A DNA stretch of 64,000 nucleotides from CAVTWS01 sp963738445 (GTDB lineage: Bacteria > Actinomycetota > Acidimicrobiia > Acidimicrobiales > SHLQ01), in the NCBI GenBank assembly GCA_963738445.1, contig CAVTWS010000023.1, forward strand, positions 124,001-188,000, read 5' to 3'. Below, in pieces: positions 34,498-44,390 of this stretch. Position 1 is the stretch's first letter. Each line of letters opens with the position of its first letter. Both the position numbers and the translations under genes were made by a program. The notes beneath the pieces were generated by a model. It was not told where the DNA came from. It saw only the letters and a list, made by a program, of their open reading frames with translations, and did not search any database.

Positions 34498-35942
34498 ATG
34501 GGTCTGAGATCGTTCGAGGAGTTCCGCGCCGGGGTGCACGACGGCCGCGAGGTCTACGTCGACGGAGCCCGGATCGGCGACATCTCGGCGCACCCCTGGC
34601 TCTCGGCCGGCCTCGATCACGCCGGCATCGATTTCGTCCTGGCCGCCGATCCCGCCCACCGGCGGCTGGCGGTCTCCGTCGATCCCGTCTCCGGCGAGGA
34701 TTTCAGCCGGTACTACGCCCTGCCGCGCACCGCCGCCGATCTGCTGGACCGGCGGGAGCTGATCGCCGCGGGGACGAGGGCCGGTCGGGGCGTGGTGCCG
34801 CTCGTCAAAGAGATCGGCTCCGACGCCCTGTTCGCGTTGACGATCGTCGCCGACACCATGGCGGCGCTCGACGGTAGGGCGGTCGCCGAACGGGTGGCAG
34901 CGCTGCTCGATCGAGCCCGTGTGCAGGACCTCGCCTTCGCCGTCGCCCAGACCGACGTGAAAGGCGACCGGTCGCTCCGGCCGTCGGCGCAGCCGAACCC
35001 GGACTCCTACCTCCGGATCGTCGATCGTTCGGCCGAAGGCATCGTGGTGCGCGGCGCCAAGGCCCACACCACGGGCACCCCGTTCGCCGACATGATCATC
35101 GTGCTGCCCACCCGGGCCATGGGTCCGGGCGATGCCGACTACGCGGTGAGCTTCGCCCTGCCAGTGGCGACCCCCGGGATCCGACTCATCGCCGAGGCGT
35201 CGAGTCGCGCCGTCGCCGATCCGTTCGACGCGCCCGTCTCCGGGCGGCACAAGATGGTCGACACGCTGACGATCTTCGACGACGTCTTCGTTCCGTGGTC
35301 GTCGGTCTTCTTGTCGGGCGAGCACGAGATGGCCGGGCCGCTGGCCGAGGCCTTCGTCGACTTCCACCGCTTCACGGCCGCGTCCTACAAGCTGCCGATG
35401 TGTCGAGCCTTCATCGGTGCCGCGAGCCTGGTGGCCCGAGCGAACGGCACCTCGGGCGTCAGCCACGTTCGCGACAGCCTGGCCTCGGTGATCGCCTGGA
35501 CCGAGCCACGCGGGCGCTGCTGGTGGCGGCTGCGCACGAACATCGAGTGGTGGCCCCGGGGTTGGCCGTTCCCGATCCCATCCTCACCAACCTGGCCAAA
35601 CACCACTTCGCCGACGGCTACCACCAGATGGCGAAACTCGTGCAGGACATCGCCGGCGGCATGGTCGTGACCGCGCCGTCGGCCGCCAACTGGGACAACC
35701 CGGAGCTGCGCCCCCACCTCGAGCGGTACCTCCAGGGCTCCTCGTCGATGAGCGGTGAGGACCGGGCGCGCCTGATGGCCCTCATCCGTGACATCACCGC
35801 CTCGGAGTTCGGCGGCTACCAGTCGGTCCTGTCGATCCACGCCGAGGGATCTCTCGCCGCCCAGCGAATCTCGGTGGTGCGCGGCTACGACGTGGCTGGT
35901 TGTGAAGCCCAGGCGGCCGCCGCCGCCGGTCTCAGCCGCTGA
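34498..35942 (+). CDS. HpaB-family flavin enzyme (4-hydroxyphenylacetate hydroxylase / 4-hydroxybutyryl-CoA dehydratase superfamily), one frameshift
   Basis: About 481 residues across one missing base near 35505 (SVIAWTE then TRALLVAAAHEHRVVAPGL). Superfamily features are FEEFRAGVHDGREVYVDGAR, GAKAHTTGTPFADMIIV, DADYAVSFALPVATPGI, FHRFTAASYKLPMCRAFIGA and LIRDITASEFGGYQSVLSIH. The [4Fe-4S] cysteines of 4-hydroxybutyryl-CoA dehydratase seem absent: the His of FHRF is kept, but the aligned Cys position is Tyr (ASYK), and the N-terminal Cys pair region reads KEIGSDAL. It is therefore more likely a flavin monooxygenase-like member, needing a flavin reductase not seen here. The ATG start follows GGGGTGGGGGG. 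Confidence 0.82.
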
Positions 35943-37542
35943 GTGGAGGCGGGCAGGCGGGATCGAGGTGCAGGCCGGCGGCGATGCCCGGATCCTCGAT
36001 GAACTCCGCCACGACCCGCTCGACGCACGCCAGGCTCAGCGACGGGCCGTGCCCGGATCGAGGCACGGTGAGGACGGTGGCCGTGGCGCCGAGGGCGGCT
36101 GCGGTGGCTCGTGACCAGGCCGCCGGCGTGACCGGATCGAGCTGACCACCCACCAGCAGCACCGGCGTGGACGAGGGTCCGACGGGCGACGCCGAGATCG
36201 GCTCGACGTCCCAGATCCCGCACAATGCACGAAGCTCGGAGACATCGGCGGCGAGCGCGGCGACAAGCGGGTCGCCGCCCTCATAGGAACCTTCCGACGG
36301 CGTATCCGGGTCGGATCCATCCGACGGTGCACCCAGCTCGGTACTGCCGGCGCCTTCCAGGGCGGTACTGCCGGCGCCCTCCAGGGCGGTACTGCCGGCG
36401 CCCTCCAGGGCGGTGCGGCCCGCGCCCTCCCGGCATTCCCCGAGCCAGTAGGCGCCTTCGCTCAGCCCGCCCGATGAATCCGGCTCGGGCTCGACGCGGC
36501 TGGCCCCACGCTCGGCCGTGATCTCACCTCCGGCGAGCAAGGTGAGCGTCTCGGCCAGGCGGCCCTCGACCGCGGCGTCGACCGCGTCGACGACGGTGCC
36601 GAGCCGCGCCGTGTCGTACTGGGCCCGGAACAGGCGCCCGGCCAGCACCCGGTCGTCGACGACCTCGGTGACCGTGGGTGCGCTCGCCTCGCTGGACCAG
36701 GTGACGGTCTGTGGGGCGTCGGCGAGGAAGGTGAGCGTCTGGTCGAGCGGTGCGATCAGATCCCCCCGACCGGCCACCTGAAGCAACTGCCGGAGCGCGG
36801 CGGCTGCGGCGCCGGCCTGCTCGGCTCCGGCATCGACATCGGGCGGATAGACCGAATCGAGCACCGCGCTGCGGGTGCCGGTGCCGTCGATGGCCAGGAG
36901 TTCCAGGGCCACGCGGGTCCCGAACGAGACGGCGACCAGGTTCCACTCGTCGATCCCCATGGTGGTGCGCAGATCGACGAAGTCGCGGGCGATGTCGCCC
37001 GAGGTGAACGACGTGAGCCGGACCCCGGCGTCGAGGAGCCGATCACGGCACCTCTCGAGCGCGTCAGCCTCCTCGCCGGCCGTCGTGGTGCCATCGACCT
37101 CGGGACAGTCGAGCGACGGGCTCGACCGGCCCGAGCCCCGCTGGTCGACGAGTATGACGTCGCGATGTTGGAGGTACGGCGTCGCCGGCGAGAGCCATGT
37201 GGCCGCGGTCGAAGTCAGCGGTGAGCCGGGGCCGCCGTGCAGGATCACCACCGGATCGGGTTCGGGCTCCGCCGCGGTCGAGTGCAGCACGGTCACGGCG
37301 ATCCGGGCGTTCCTCGACGACGGATCGTCGCGATCGATCGGCACCGCCAACTCCCAACACGACACCGAGTCCGGTGCGGCGGTCAGGTTGTCAGGGCACA
37401 CGACCAGGGACAGCTCGGGTCGCCCGCCGGCGCTGCCCGATGGGTCCGCGGGGTCGGCCGTGTTGGGGTCGGCCGTATCGGGGTCGGCCGTATCGGTCCC
37501 GCACCCGGCGAGCACGAGCACCAGCACGATCGTGAGCGCCAT
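35932..37542 (-). CDS. Exported lipoprotein alpha/beta hydrolase of the TAP type
   Basis: A 536-residue hydrolase like tripeptidyl aminopeptidases/proline iminopeptidases. The ATG at 37542 begins a lipoprotein signal (MALTIVLVLVLAGCG, lipobox LAGC), so the enzyme is anchored outside the membrane; longer frames add a non-signal leader. Motifs are VVILHGGPGSPL (oxyanion), VILVDQRGSGRSSPS, nucleophile VAVSFGTRVAL, Asp in LLVGGQLDPVTP and His in VPRSGHGPSLS. Two insertions are repetitive: TADP repeats just after the lipobox, and ALEGAGST repeats near residue 390. The 3' end overlaps the HpaB-family gene by 11 bases. The substrate is unknown; an aminopeptidase or ester hydrolase is likely. Confidence 0.85.
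   Translation of the reverse strand: MALTIVLVLVLAGCGTDTADPDTADPNTADPADPSGSAGGRPELSLVVCPDNLTAAPDSVSCWELAVPIDRDDPSSRNARIAVTVLHSTAAEPEPDPVVILHGGPGSPLTSTAATWLSPATPYLQHRDVILVDQRGSGRSSPSLDCPEVDGTTTAGEEADALERCRDRLLDAGVRLTSFTSGDIARDFVDLRTTMGIDEWNLVAVSFGTRVALELLAIDGTGTRSAVLDSVYPPDVDAGAEQAGAAAAALRQLLQVAGRGDLIAPLDQTLTFLADAPQTVTWSSEASAPTVTEVVDDRVLAGRLFRAQYDTARLGTVVDAVDAAVEGRLAETLTLLAGGEITAERGASRVEPEPDSSGGLSEGAYWLGECREGAGRTALEGAGSTALEGAGSTALEGAGSTELGAPSDGSDPDTPSEGSYEGGDPLVAALAADVSELRALCGIWDVEPISASPVGPSSTPVLLVGGQLDPVTPAAWSRATAAALGATATVLTVPRSGHGPSLSLACVERVVAEFIEDPGIAAGLHLDPACPPPLSG
36337..36432 (-). repeat. 24-bp tandem repeat, four copies, in the hydrolase gene
   Basis: Units 36337-36360, 36361-36384, 36385-36408 and 36409-36432; the second and third are identical. 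In frame they encode ALEGAGST-type octapeptides in a surface insertion of the lipoprotein. Confidence 0.85.
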
Positions 37543-37624
37543 CCGGGCCGGGCCTCCCGGTACACGAGCGGGGTCGACGCAGGCCACGGCCTGCAGTGGA
37601 GCACAGGACATGGGGGAGCGACAG

Positions 37625-39409
37625 TCAGGCCGCTCGACGTGACCCCCGGGGCCGAACCGCTGGCGACGGCGACGGGTCATGGCCGGTGGTGGTCGTGAGG
37701 CGGGCCCCGCCCGTCGTGTCCCGGGCTTTGAAGGTGGGCAGATCGTCGAGCGGGTGCGACAGCTCGCCGACGCAGTGCACGATGCGGATGCGGTCGGCGT
37801 ACCGCTCCAGGAACCGGCTCACGACGCCGAGCTCCGCGGCCTCGGCCGGGCTCGGAGGAAGGTCTCGGCCGCAGGGTTCGGGCTCGGCGCCGAGTGCGAC
37901 CGACCACGGGAGGGAGTCGACCCCCCACGCCGGTCGGCGCGGGCGGGTGAGGCGGCCGCTGTCGAGGCTCACCTGGACGCCGCCGGGAAGCTCGAGGTCG
38001 AGTTGCGTGCGTCGCAGCGCCGAATGGCGGCGCGAGGTGACGATGGCGGACGCCAACGCATCAGCCCGGTTCCGGAGGTCGGCCGCCTCCTCGAATCGTT
38101 CGACGGCCGCCAGCGCGTTCATGCGGTCGGCCAGCGGAGCGAGGAGGAGCGCCGGGCGGGCGCTCAAACCGAGGCGGACCCGCTCGGCGAGAGTCGCGTA
38201 TGCCGCCTCATCGATCGCCCCGGCGCACGGGCAGGTGGACACGCCGAGTTGGGCCGAGGTGCACGGGCCATCGCGGCGGGCCCGGCCGGGGCGTTCGCTG
38301 CAGCGGCGCAACGGAACGGCGGTGTGGATGGCATCCACGATCAGCTGCGCCACCTTCTTGGACGACACCGGACCCAGATACGTGGCGCCATCGGCGCGGG
38401 CGGCGGTGACGATGCTGAGCCGCGGGAACCGCTCGGCGGTGAGCTTGACGTAGCACTGGCGATCCCGGTTGCGGCCCTGCTGGTTGTAGCGGGGCTGATG
38501 CTCGTGGATGAGACGCACCTCGAGCACGCCGGCTTCCAGAGCCGATCCGCACACCACGTGGTCGACCGCGGCGGCCTCGCGCAGGAGGGCGCCGACCTTG
38601 CGGCGCGAATCGGACGAGAAGTACGACCGCACCCGGGCCCGGAGATCGGTGGCCTTGCCGACGTAGACGACCTGCCCGCCGCGGTCCTTGAACAGGTAGA
38701 CGCCGGGGGAGCGGGGGAGGCGTTCGGTGAGCTTGAGCTTGCCGGCCTGGGCGTGGCCGGACATGGTGGGCAACGCCAGCAGGTCGTCGAGACCGCTGAC
38801 GCCGAACGCCGAGGCCCGCTCGATCAGGACGTGGAGCAGATCGACGGTCGCCAGGACATCGTCGAGGGCGCGGTGGGTCGGCCGGTGGTCGAGGCGGAGG
38901 CGGCTGGCCAGCGTGTCGAGCTTGCAGTTCGGCACCTCATCACGCACGAGGCGGCGGGCGAGCGCGCAGGTGTCGAGCGAGCGTTGGCTGAGACGGGGGC
39001 GATCGGCCCGGGCGAGCGCAGCGTTGAGGAAACCGAGGTCGAACCGCACGTTGTGCCCCACGATCACGGAATCACCGATGAACTCCAATAACGTCGGCAA
39101 CACGGATCCGATCCGGGGCGCGCGCATGACCATGGAGTCGGTGATGCCGGTCAGCACCGTGATCGACGTCGGGATGGAGCGGCCCGGGTCGACCATCGTC
39201 TGGAAGCTGCCGAGCACCTCGCCGCCGCGAACCTTGACGGCGGCGACCTCGGTGATGCATTCGGTTTCCGCGGAGCCGCCCGTGGTCTCGAGATCGACGA
39301 CGCAGAACGTGACATCGACCAGGGGCGTGCCGAGATCGTCGAAGCTGGCCTGACGAAAGGCCGGGGCCGACACGGCGAGGCCGGGCGACGTAGGGACCGG
39401 GGAGAGCAT
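37625..39409 (-). CDS. DEDDh exonuclease fused to a GIY-YIG (UvrC/Cho-like) nuclease
   Basis: A 594-residue two-nuclease fusion. The N-terminal exonuclease of DnaQ type has FCVVDLETTGG (DxE), VIVGHNVRFDLGFLN and HRALDDVLATVDLL (HxxxD). From about residue 210 the GIY-YIG domain follows: RSPGVYLFKDRGGQVVYVGKATDLRARVRSYF, then EVRLIHEHQPRYN. The remaining C-terminal part has a Cys cluster (CTSAQLGVSTCPCAGAI) and a UvrB-binding-like helix region (MNALAAVERFEEAADLRNRAD). This architecture is widespread in actinobacteria and resembles Cho-type incision with 3' trimming; DNA repair is likely. The ATG is chosen because the earlier part of the frame lacks homology. Confidence 0.9.
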   Translation of the reverse strand: MLSPVPTSPGLAVSAPAFRQASFDDLGTPLVDVTFCVVDLETTGGSAETECITEVAAVKVRGGEVLGSFQTMVDPGRSIPTSITVLTGITDSMVMRAPRIGSVLPTLLEFIGDSVIVGHNVRFDLGFLNAALARADRPRLSQRSLDTCALARRLVRDEVPNCKLDTLASRLRLDHRPTHRALDDVLATVDLLHVLIERASAFGVSGLDDLLALPTMSGHAQAGKLKLTERLPRSPGVYLFKDRGGQVVYVGKATDLRARVRSYFSSDSRRKVGALLREAAAVDHVVCGSALEAGVLEVRLIHEHQPRYNQQGRNRDRQCYVKLTAERFPRLSIVTAARADGATYLGPVSSKKVAQLIVDAIHTAVPLRRCSERPGRARRDGPCTSAQLGVSTCPCAGAIDEAAYATLAERVRLGLSARPALLLAPLADRMNALAAVERFEEAADLRNRADALASAIVTSRRHSALRRTQLDLELPGGVQVSLDSGRLTRPRRPAWGVDSLPWSVALGAEPEPCGRDLPPSPAEAAELGVVSRFLERYADRIRIVHCVGELSHPLDDLPTFKARDTTGGARLTTTTGHDPSPSPAVRPRGSRRAA

Positions 39410-39558
39410 CCACCCACAATGATCGAACAGACGTTCGACTGTCAAGGGGCTGCACCCATCGGTTCCGGGCTCAGCTGCTCCGGGCGACCGCGGGAGGGAC
39501 GGTAGCATGCGATCGTGCGCATGCCGGTGGACGCTTCACCGTGTTGCCGAGCTCCGGG

Positions 39559-40990
39559 ATGAGCCCGACGCCGATCGATGGCGAGCCGGCCGCCCGCCCC
39601 CCGATCGCCCCGCCGGTCGACACCGAGCTCCTACGCCCCGTGCTCGATGCGGCCGTGGCGACCAGCGCGGCGCCGGCAGCGTTCTCGGCCCCCGGCGCCG
39701 GTACCCAACCGCCTCCGGCCCCTCCTCGGCTTCCGCAGCCTGTCATCGAGCGCCCGCGCCACCGTCCGGCGGGTGCTGGAGTCCGACGACGCGTTCCGCC
39801 AGGCCGTCGCCGCCGACCTCGACACCGACGCCGTCGGTCAGATCGGCAGCCTGTGGATCCAGCGCCCGGACGGTTGGACGGAACGGCTCGGCGAGTTGCT
39901 GACTGCCCATCACGAGCCCGTCGAGTCGGCGGAGACAGCCGATCGTCGCCGGTTCAACGAGTTCGAGCTCGAAGTCGTGCATCTGCGGGGTGAGCTCGAC
40001 GAGGCGGCGGCGCGTGCCGGCCGGGCCGAGTCGGACCTCGTGCTGGCCCGGCGTGATCTCGACGCGGCCGTCACCGCTTTGGCGGCCGTGACGGGGGAGC
40101 GTGACCGGCTGGTCGACGAACGCCAACGAGCGGTCCGGGAGCTCAAGGCCACCGAGAAGCGACTCGCCGAACGCATCTCCGAATCCCAAGCCCTGCGGGT
40201 CGAGATGGGCACGATGCGAACCGAGCTGGCCACGGCGCGGGCCGAGCCGACCGCGGCGCGGGCCGAGCTGGCCAGCGTGCGGGACGACGTGGCCGACGCC
40301 CAGGTCGGCGCGCCGGGCCCGCCCGCGGACCGTGACGGCGCTCACCACCTGACCCGGGCGGTGGCGACCTCGTTGGCCGAGGCGCTCCGCCAGGTCGAGG
40401 AGCTCGAGGCCGTCATCGGCTCCCGATCGGGCCCGCCCGCCGCCGTACCCTCAGCCCCACCGGTGACGGCGGGCCCACCCGGACCGGCGCCGGCATCAGT
40501 CGCTGGCCGCGTCGCGACACCACCCGTGGCCGCCCCGGCGCGCCGGGCGCCACTCGCCCTTCCCGGAGGCCTGGCCGACACGGGCGCCGAAGCGGCGGCG
40601 GTGTTGACCACCACCCCCGGAGTCGTCTTCGTCGTCGACGGGTACAACGCGAGTCACCTGTCGTGGTCGGCGGAGAACCCGCGGACCCAGCGGAACCGCC
40701 TGGAACAGGCCCTGGCCCGGGTGTCGGCCCGCACGAAGGCCCGATTCGAGATCGTCTACGACGGCGTCGGAACGGGCGAACGCCCGCCCCGCACGACACG
40801 ATCGCTGGGCGTCCACACCCGGTTCGCGCCCGAGGACACCGAGGCCGACGACGTGGTGATCGAGCTGGCGGACTCCCTAGCCGACCTCGTCCCCGTCGTC
40901 GTGGTGTCGACCGACCGAGCGGTCCGGGCCGCCGCAGCCCGCAAGCGGATCCGCTCGATCACCTCCGAGCAGCTCGCCAGCCTGATCTGA
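39559..40990 (+). CDS. Coiled-coil protein with C-terminal NYN (YacP-like) ribonuclease domain, one frameshift
   Basis: The N-terminus (PPVDTELLRPVLDAAVATSA) and the rest (RLRPLLGFRSLSSSARATVR) are in different frames that join near 39690-39715; the total length fits one extra base. The middle (about 130-250) is a charged coiled coil, followed by a Pro/Ala linker. The C-terminal NYN domain shows VVFVVDGYNASHLSW, the acidic positions in FAPEDTEADDVVIELAD and VVVSTDRAVR, as in YacP/Rae1-like RNases. A -10-like TAGCAT at 39503 precedes a GTG at 39515 by six bases, so the transcript may begin there. The role is probably RNA decay. Confidence 0.8.
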
Positions 40991-41086
40991 GAGAGCCGGG
41001 CTCGGCCTCGGCGGATCGGTCTCGGTCTGACCTCATCGCCCCCGGGCGGTACGGTGACGGCTCGATCGAATGCCAGGGAGGCCCGG

Positions 41087-42386
41087 ATGGGGTGGGATTT
41101 CGAGACCGAGCCGGAGTTCGCCGGAGCAGCTCGACTGGATGCGGGCCTTCATCGAACGCGGAGCTCATCCCGCTCGAACCGATCCACGGCGAGCTGCCGG
41201 CCGACGAGTGGAAGGTCGTCAAGCGCCACCTGCAGGATCAGGTCAAGGCCCGGGGTCTGTGGGGCGCGTTCCTCGACCCCAAGCTCGGCGGCGCCGGGCT
41301 CGGTCAGCTGAAGCTGGCGCTCGATGTCGGAGATCATCGGCCGCTGCATGATGTCGATGACGATCTTCGGCGTGCAGGCGCCCGACAGCGGGAACATGGA
41401 GCTGCTCGCCCACGGCGCCACCGACGAGCAGAAGGAACGCTGGCTGTGGCCGAACCTGCGCGGCGAGATCTCCAGCGCCTTCGCCCTCACCGAGCCGTTC
41501 CTCGCCGGCGCCGACCCGACCATGATCGGCACGACCGCCGTGCGCGACGGCGACGAGTGGGTGATCGACGGCCACAAGTGGTTCATCACCAACGCCTCGG
41601 TCGCCGACATCATGCTGGTGTTCGCCGAGACCAACCCCGAGAGTCGGCCCCACCGCCACGCCTCGATCTTCGTGGTGCCGACCGGAACGCCGGGCATGGA
41701 GATCGTGCGCGACATCGGCACGATGGCGCACCCCAACCCGGAGTACGGGCGCATCGGCAACCACGCCGAGATCGTGTTCCGCGACTGCCGGGTCCCGACC
41801 GACCACCTCATCGGCCAGCCCGGCGACGGGTTCGTGCTGGCCCAGAAGCGGCTCGGCGGCGGGCGCATCCACCACGCGATGCGCTGGCTCGGCCAGGCCC
41901 AGCGCTCGCTCGACATCATGTGCGAACGGGCCGTGTCGCGCGACGTCGCACGGCAAGCTGCTCGCCCAGCACCAGATGATCCAGGACTACGTGGCCATGT
42001 CGCACATGGAGATCCAGGCGGCCCGCCTGCTCACCTTCCAGACGGCGTGGAAGATGGACAAGTCGGTGCGGCGGCGGTCCGGGCCGAGCTCGGCATGGTC
42101 AAGGCGCACGTGTCGAAGGTCGTCCTCGCCGTCTCGACCGCACGATCCAGGTGTGCGGCGCGCTCGGGTACTCGACCGACCTGCCCGGTCGAGGCGTGGT
42201 ACCGCGTCGACCCGGTTCGGGCCGATCGGCGACGGCCCCGACGAGCTGCACAAGTCGGTGCTGGCCCGCACCTCCTGAAGGGGTACACGCCCGTCGAGGG
42301 ATGGCCGACCGAGCACATCCCCAGCCGACGTCCGGCGGCCGAGGCCGAAGTGGGCCGAGCTGCGCGAAGCGGCGGGCCTGGCATGA
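41087..42386 (+). CDS. Acyl-CoA dehydrogenase, ACAD10/11-like (several frameshifts)
   Basis: About 430 residues when frames are joined. A clean central part (41324-41945) gives IIGRCMMSMTIFGVQAPDSG, EISSAFALTEPFLAGADPTM, DGDEWVIDGHKWFITNASVA and RLGGGRIHHAMRWLGQAQRS, the FAD and acyl-CoA-binding segments of the family. The 5' part (GWDFETEPEFA, ADEWKVVKRHLQDQVKARGL) and the 3' part (HQMIQDYVAMSHMEIQAARL, GPIGDGPDELHKSVLART) need single-base corrections. It ends with ATGA overlapping the phosphotransferase gene. The fused human ACAD10/11 enzymes contain the same two domains, which points to 4-hydroxyacyl-CoA breakdown; this is inference. Confidence 0.83.
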
Positions 42387-43428
42387 CGGACGGGGTCGAC
42401 GCTGACGCGTTGGTCGACGTCCGGCGACGCTGACGCGTTGGCGGCGTTCCTCGACGACGCGTTCGGCGACCACCGCCCCGCTGTCGGTCGAGCGCCTGAC
42501 CGGCGGCGGATCGTGCGAGGTGTTCGCCGTCGACCGGGGCGCCGATCGCTGGGTGCTGCGCCGTGCCCCACGCCACGCCAGCTCGTCGACCGCGCACGAC
42601 GTGCTGCGCGAGTTCCGGATCCTCGACGCCATCAAGGACAGGCCGTCCGCATCGCCCGCCCCGTGGTCGCCTGCGCCGGACCCGACGGTGTTCGGCGCGC
42701 CCTTCTACGTGATGGAGCGCATCGACGGCGTGCCTGTCCGCGGCTCGATCCCCGCCGCATGGGCGGCCGCGCCGGCAACGCACGGGCGCGCCGTCGAGGA
42801 GCTCATCGACGCCCTCGTCGAGATCCACGCGGTCGACTGGACGGCCTGCGGTCTCGGCGATCTCGGGCATCCCCCCGGCTACCTCGAGCGCCAGGTCGAC
42901 CGCTGGCTGTCCCAACTCGCCTCCTACGGGGGTCGCGACCTTCCGGCGTCCGGCGAGGTGGCCGGGTGGCTCGGGGCTCGGTGCCGCCCGACCAGCCGCA
43001 GACCCTGTGCCACGGCGACTACAAGCTCGACAACGTCCTGTTCGCGCCCGAGCCACCGCCCCGGCTCCTGGCCGTCGTCGACTGGGAGATGGCGTCGATC
43101 GGCGACCCGCTCGTCGACCTGGCCTGGGCCCTGATCTTCCATCCGGGCCCGGAAGGCACGATGCCCCTCGGCACCGGCACGGCACCGGTTCTCGACCAGA
43201 GCGTGCTGCCCTCCGTCCCCGAGGTCGTGGCCCGTTATGCGGAACGGTCGGGTCGTGACGTGTCGGACATGGCCTGGTACCACGTGTTCTCCCGCTGGAA
43301 GCTCGGCATCGTGCTCGAAGGCAGGTTCGCCAAGTGGCAGCGGGGTCGAGTCCTCCAATCCGTATCACGAGTACTTCGGCCGACAGGCGGATCGCTCGCT
43401 CGACAGCGCCCTGGAGTTGATCCGCTGA
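42383..43428 (+). CDS. Aminoglycoside-phosphotransferase-like kinase, ACAD10 kinase type (frameshifted)
   Basis: About 340 residues. The kinase-fold motifs are present: GGGSCEVFAVDRGADRWVLR (nucleotide loop and Lys-containing strand region), FYVMERIDGVPVRGSI (hinge), LCHGDYKLDNVLF (catalytic HGDxxxxN) and LLAVVDWEMASIGDPLVDLA (metal-binding D). Near the start a 17-base sequence occurs twice (42397-42413 and 42425-42441). Removing one 28-base period restores MTDGVDADALAAFLDD in frame. Other indels lie near 42640, 42975 and 43350. It probably phosphorylates the 4-hydroxyl group of hydroxyacyl-CoAs for the adjacent dehydrogenase. Confidence 0.8.
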
Positions 43429-44268
43429 TGCCCGCCCCCTTCCTGTGGCACCCGGCCCTGCGACGACCCTCGCCGCGACACCTGTGGCCGGTGTCCGCGC
43501 CCGTGGGGTCGACGCGATGATCCCGTCGCTTCCGCGGATGGCAAGGTCGTCGTCGTCACCGGCGGGAGCAAGGGGCTCGGTCGCGCCATGGCGCTCGGTT
43601 TCGCCGAGGCCGGCGCCGACCTCGTGGTGTCGAGCCGCAAGCTCGACGGCTGCGAGGCCGTGGCGACCGAGGTCCGGTCCCTCGGCCGACGGGCGCTGGC
43701 GGTGGCGTGCCACGTCGGCGCCTGGGACCAGTGTGCGGCGCTGATCGAGGCCACGGTGGTCGAGTTCGGCCGCATCGACGTGTTGATCAACAACGCCGGA
43801 ATCGCCCCCGTGCCACCATCGCTGGCCGGCGTGACCGAGGATCTGTTCGACAAGACCGTCGCCGTGAACCTCAAGGGCCCGCTCCGGCTCACCGCGTTGG
43901 CCGCCGAACACATGGCACCGGGGAGCGCCGTCATCAACATCAGCTCGAAGGCGTCGCTACGGCCGAGCCCGTTCACGGTGATCTACGCCGCCGCCAAGGC
44001 CGGGCAGAACGCCCTCACGAAGGCCTCGGCGCGGGAGCTGGCCCCCCGGGGCATCCGGGTGAACAGCATCGTGTGCGGCACGTTCCACACGGACAGCTTC
44101 CATTCGTCGCTGCCCTCCGAGGAGGCGCAGCAGCAGATGGCCCGACTGGTGCCGCTCGGGCGCATCGCCGCCGCCGACGAGATCGTCGGGACGGCCCTCT
44201 ACCTGGCCAGCGATGCGTCGTCGTACCTCACCGGCGAGCTGATCCTCCTCGACGGCGGCGGCGGCTGA
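43428..44268 (+). CDS. Short-chain dehydrogenase/reductase (5' end frameshifted)
   Basis: The Rossmann motif is GKVVVVTGGSKGLGRAMALG, the NAG motif is LINNAGIAPV, the catalytic Tyr and Lys are in YAAAKAGQNALTKA with Ser in INISSKAS, and it ends YLTGELILLDGGGG. From about 43540 the frame is clean. Upstream of that no start is in frame, but an ATG at 43428 overlaps the kinase stop (TGATG), so I place the start there with one indel in between. It is probably the third enzyme of the same pathway, oxidising or reducing a hydroxyacyl/ketoacyl intermediate. Confidence 0.8.
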
Positions 44269-44330
44269 CCCACCTTCGCCCGAACGAACCGCGCGTGGGG
44301 CGACCTCCCGTGTCGGCGGGCGCGCACAGT

Positions 44331-44390
44331 CGAGGGGTGGGCCGGGGAGGGCCGGGCCGGGGAGGGGAGGGCCGGGGAGGGGAGGGAGGG
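44331..44390 (+). repeat. G-rich simple repeat, possible G-quadruplex tract
   Basis: The 60 bases between the SDR stop region and the nitroreductase stop are repeats of GGGCCGGGGAGG/GGGGAGGGAGGG with almost no C or T. Several runs of three or four G are closely spaced, so the plus strand could form a G-quadruplex. It lies between convergent genes. Confidence 0.6.

Noticed and set aside
32977..35466. Very long open frame (829 codons) on the minus strand
   Set aside because: It is antisense to trpD and the HpaB-family gene, has Arg/Gly/Val-rich composition typical of shadow frames in GC-rich DNA, and no domain.
39515..39562. 15-codon leader ORF with a -10 box six bases upstream, as an attenuator peptide
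   Set aside because: No amino-acid bias or attenuator hairpin is visible; it is more likely the true 5' end of the NYN gene with an indel, or a chance frame.
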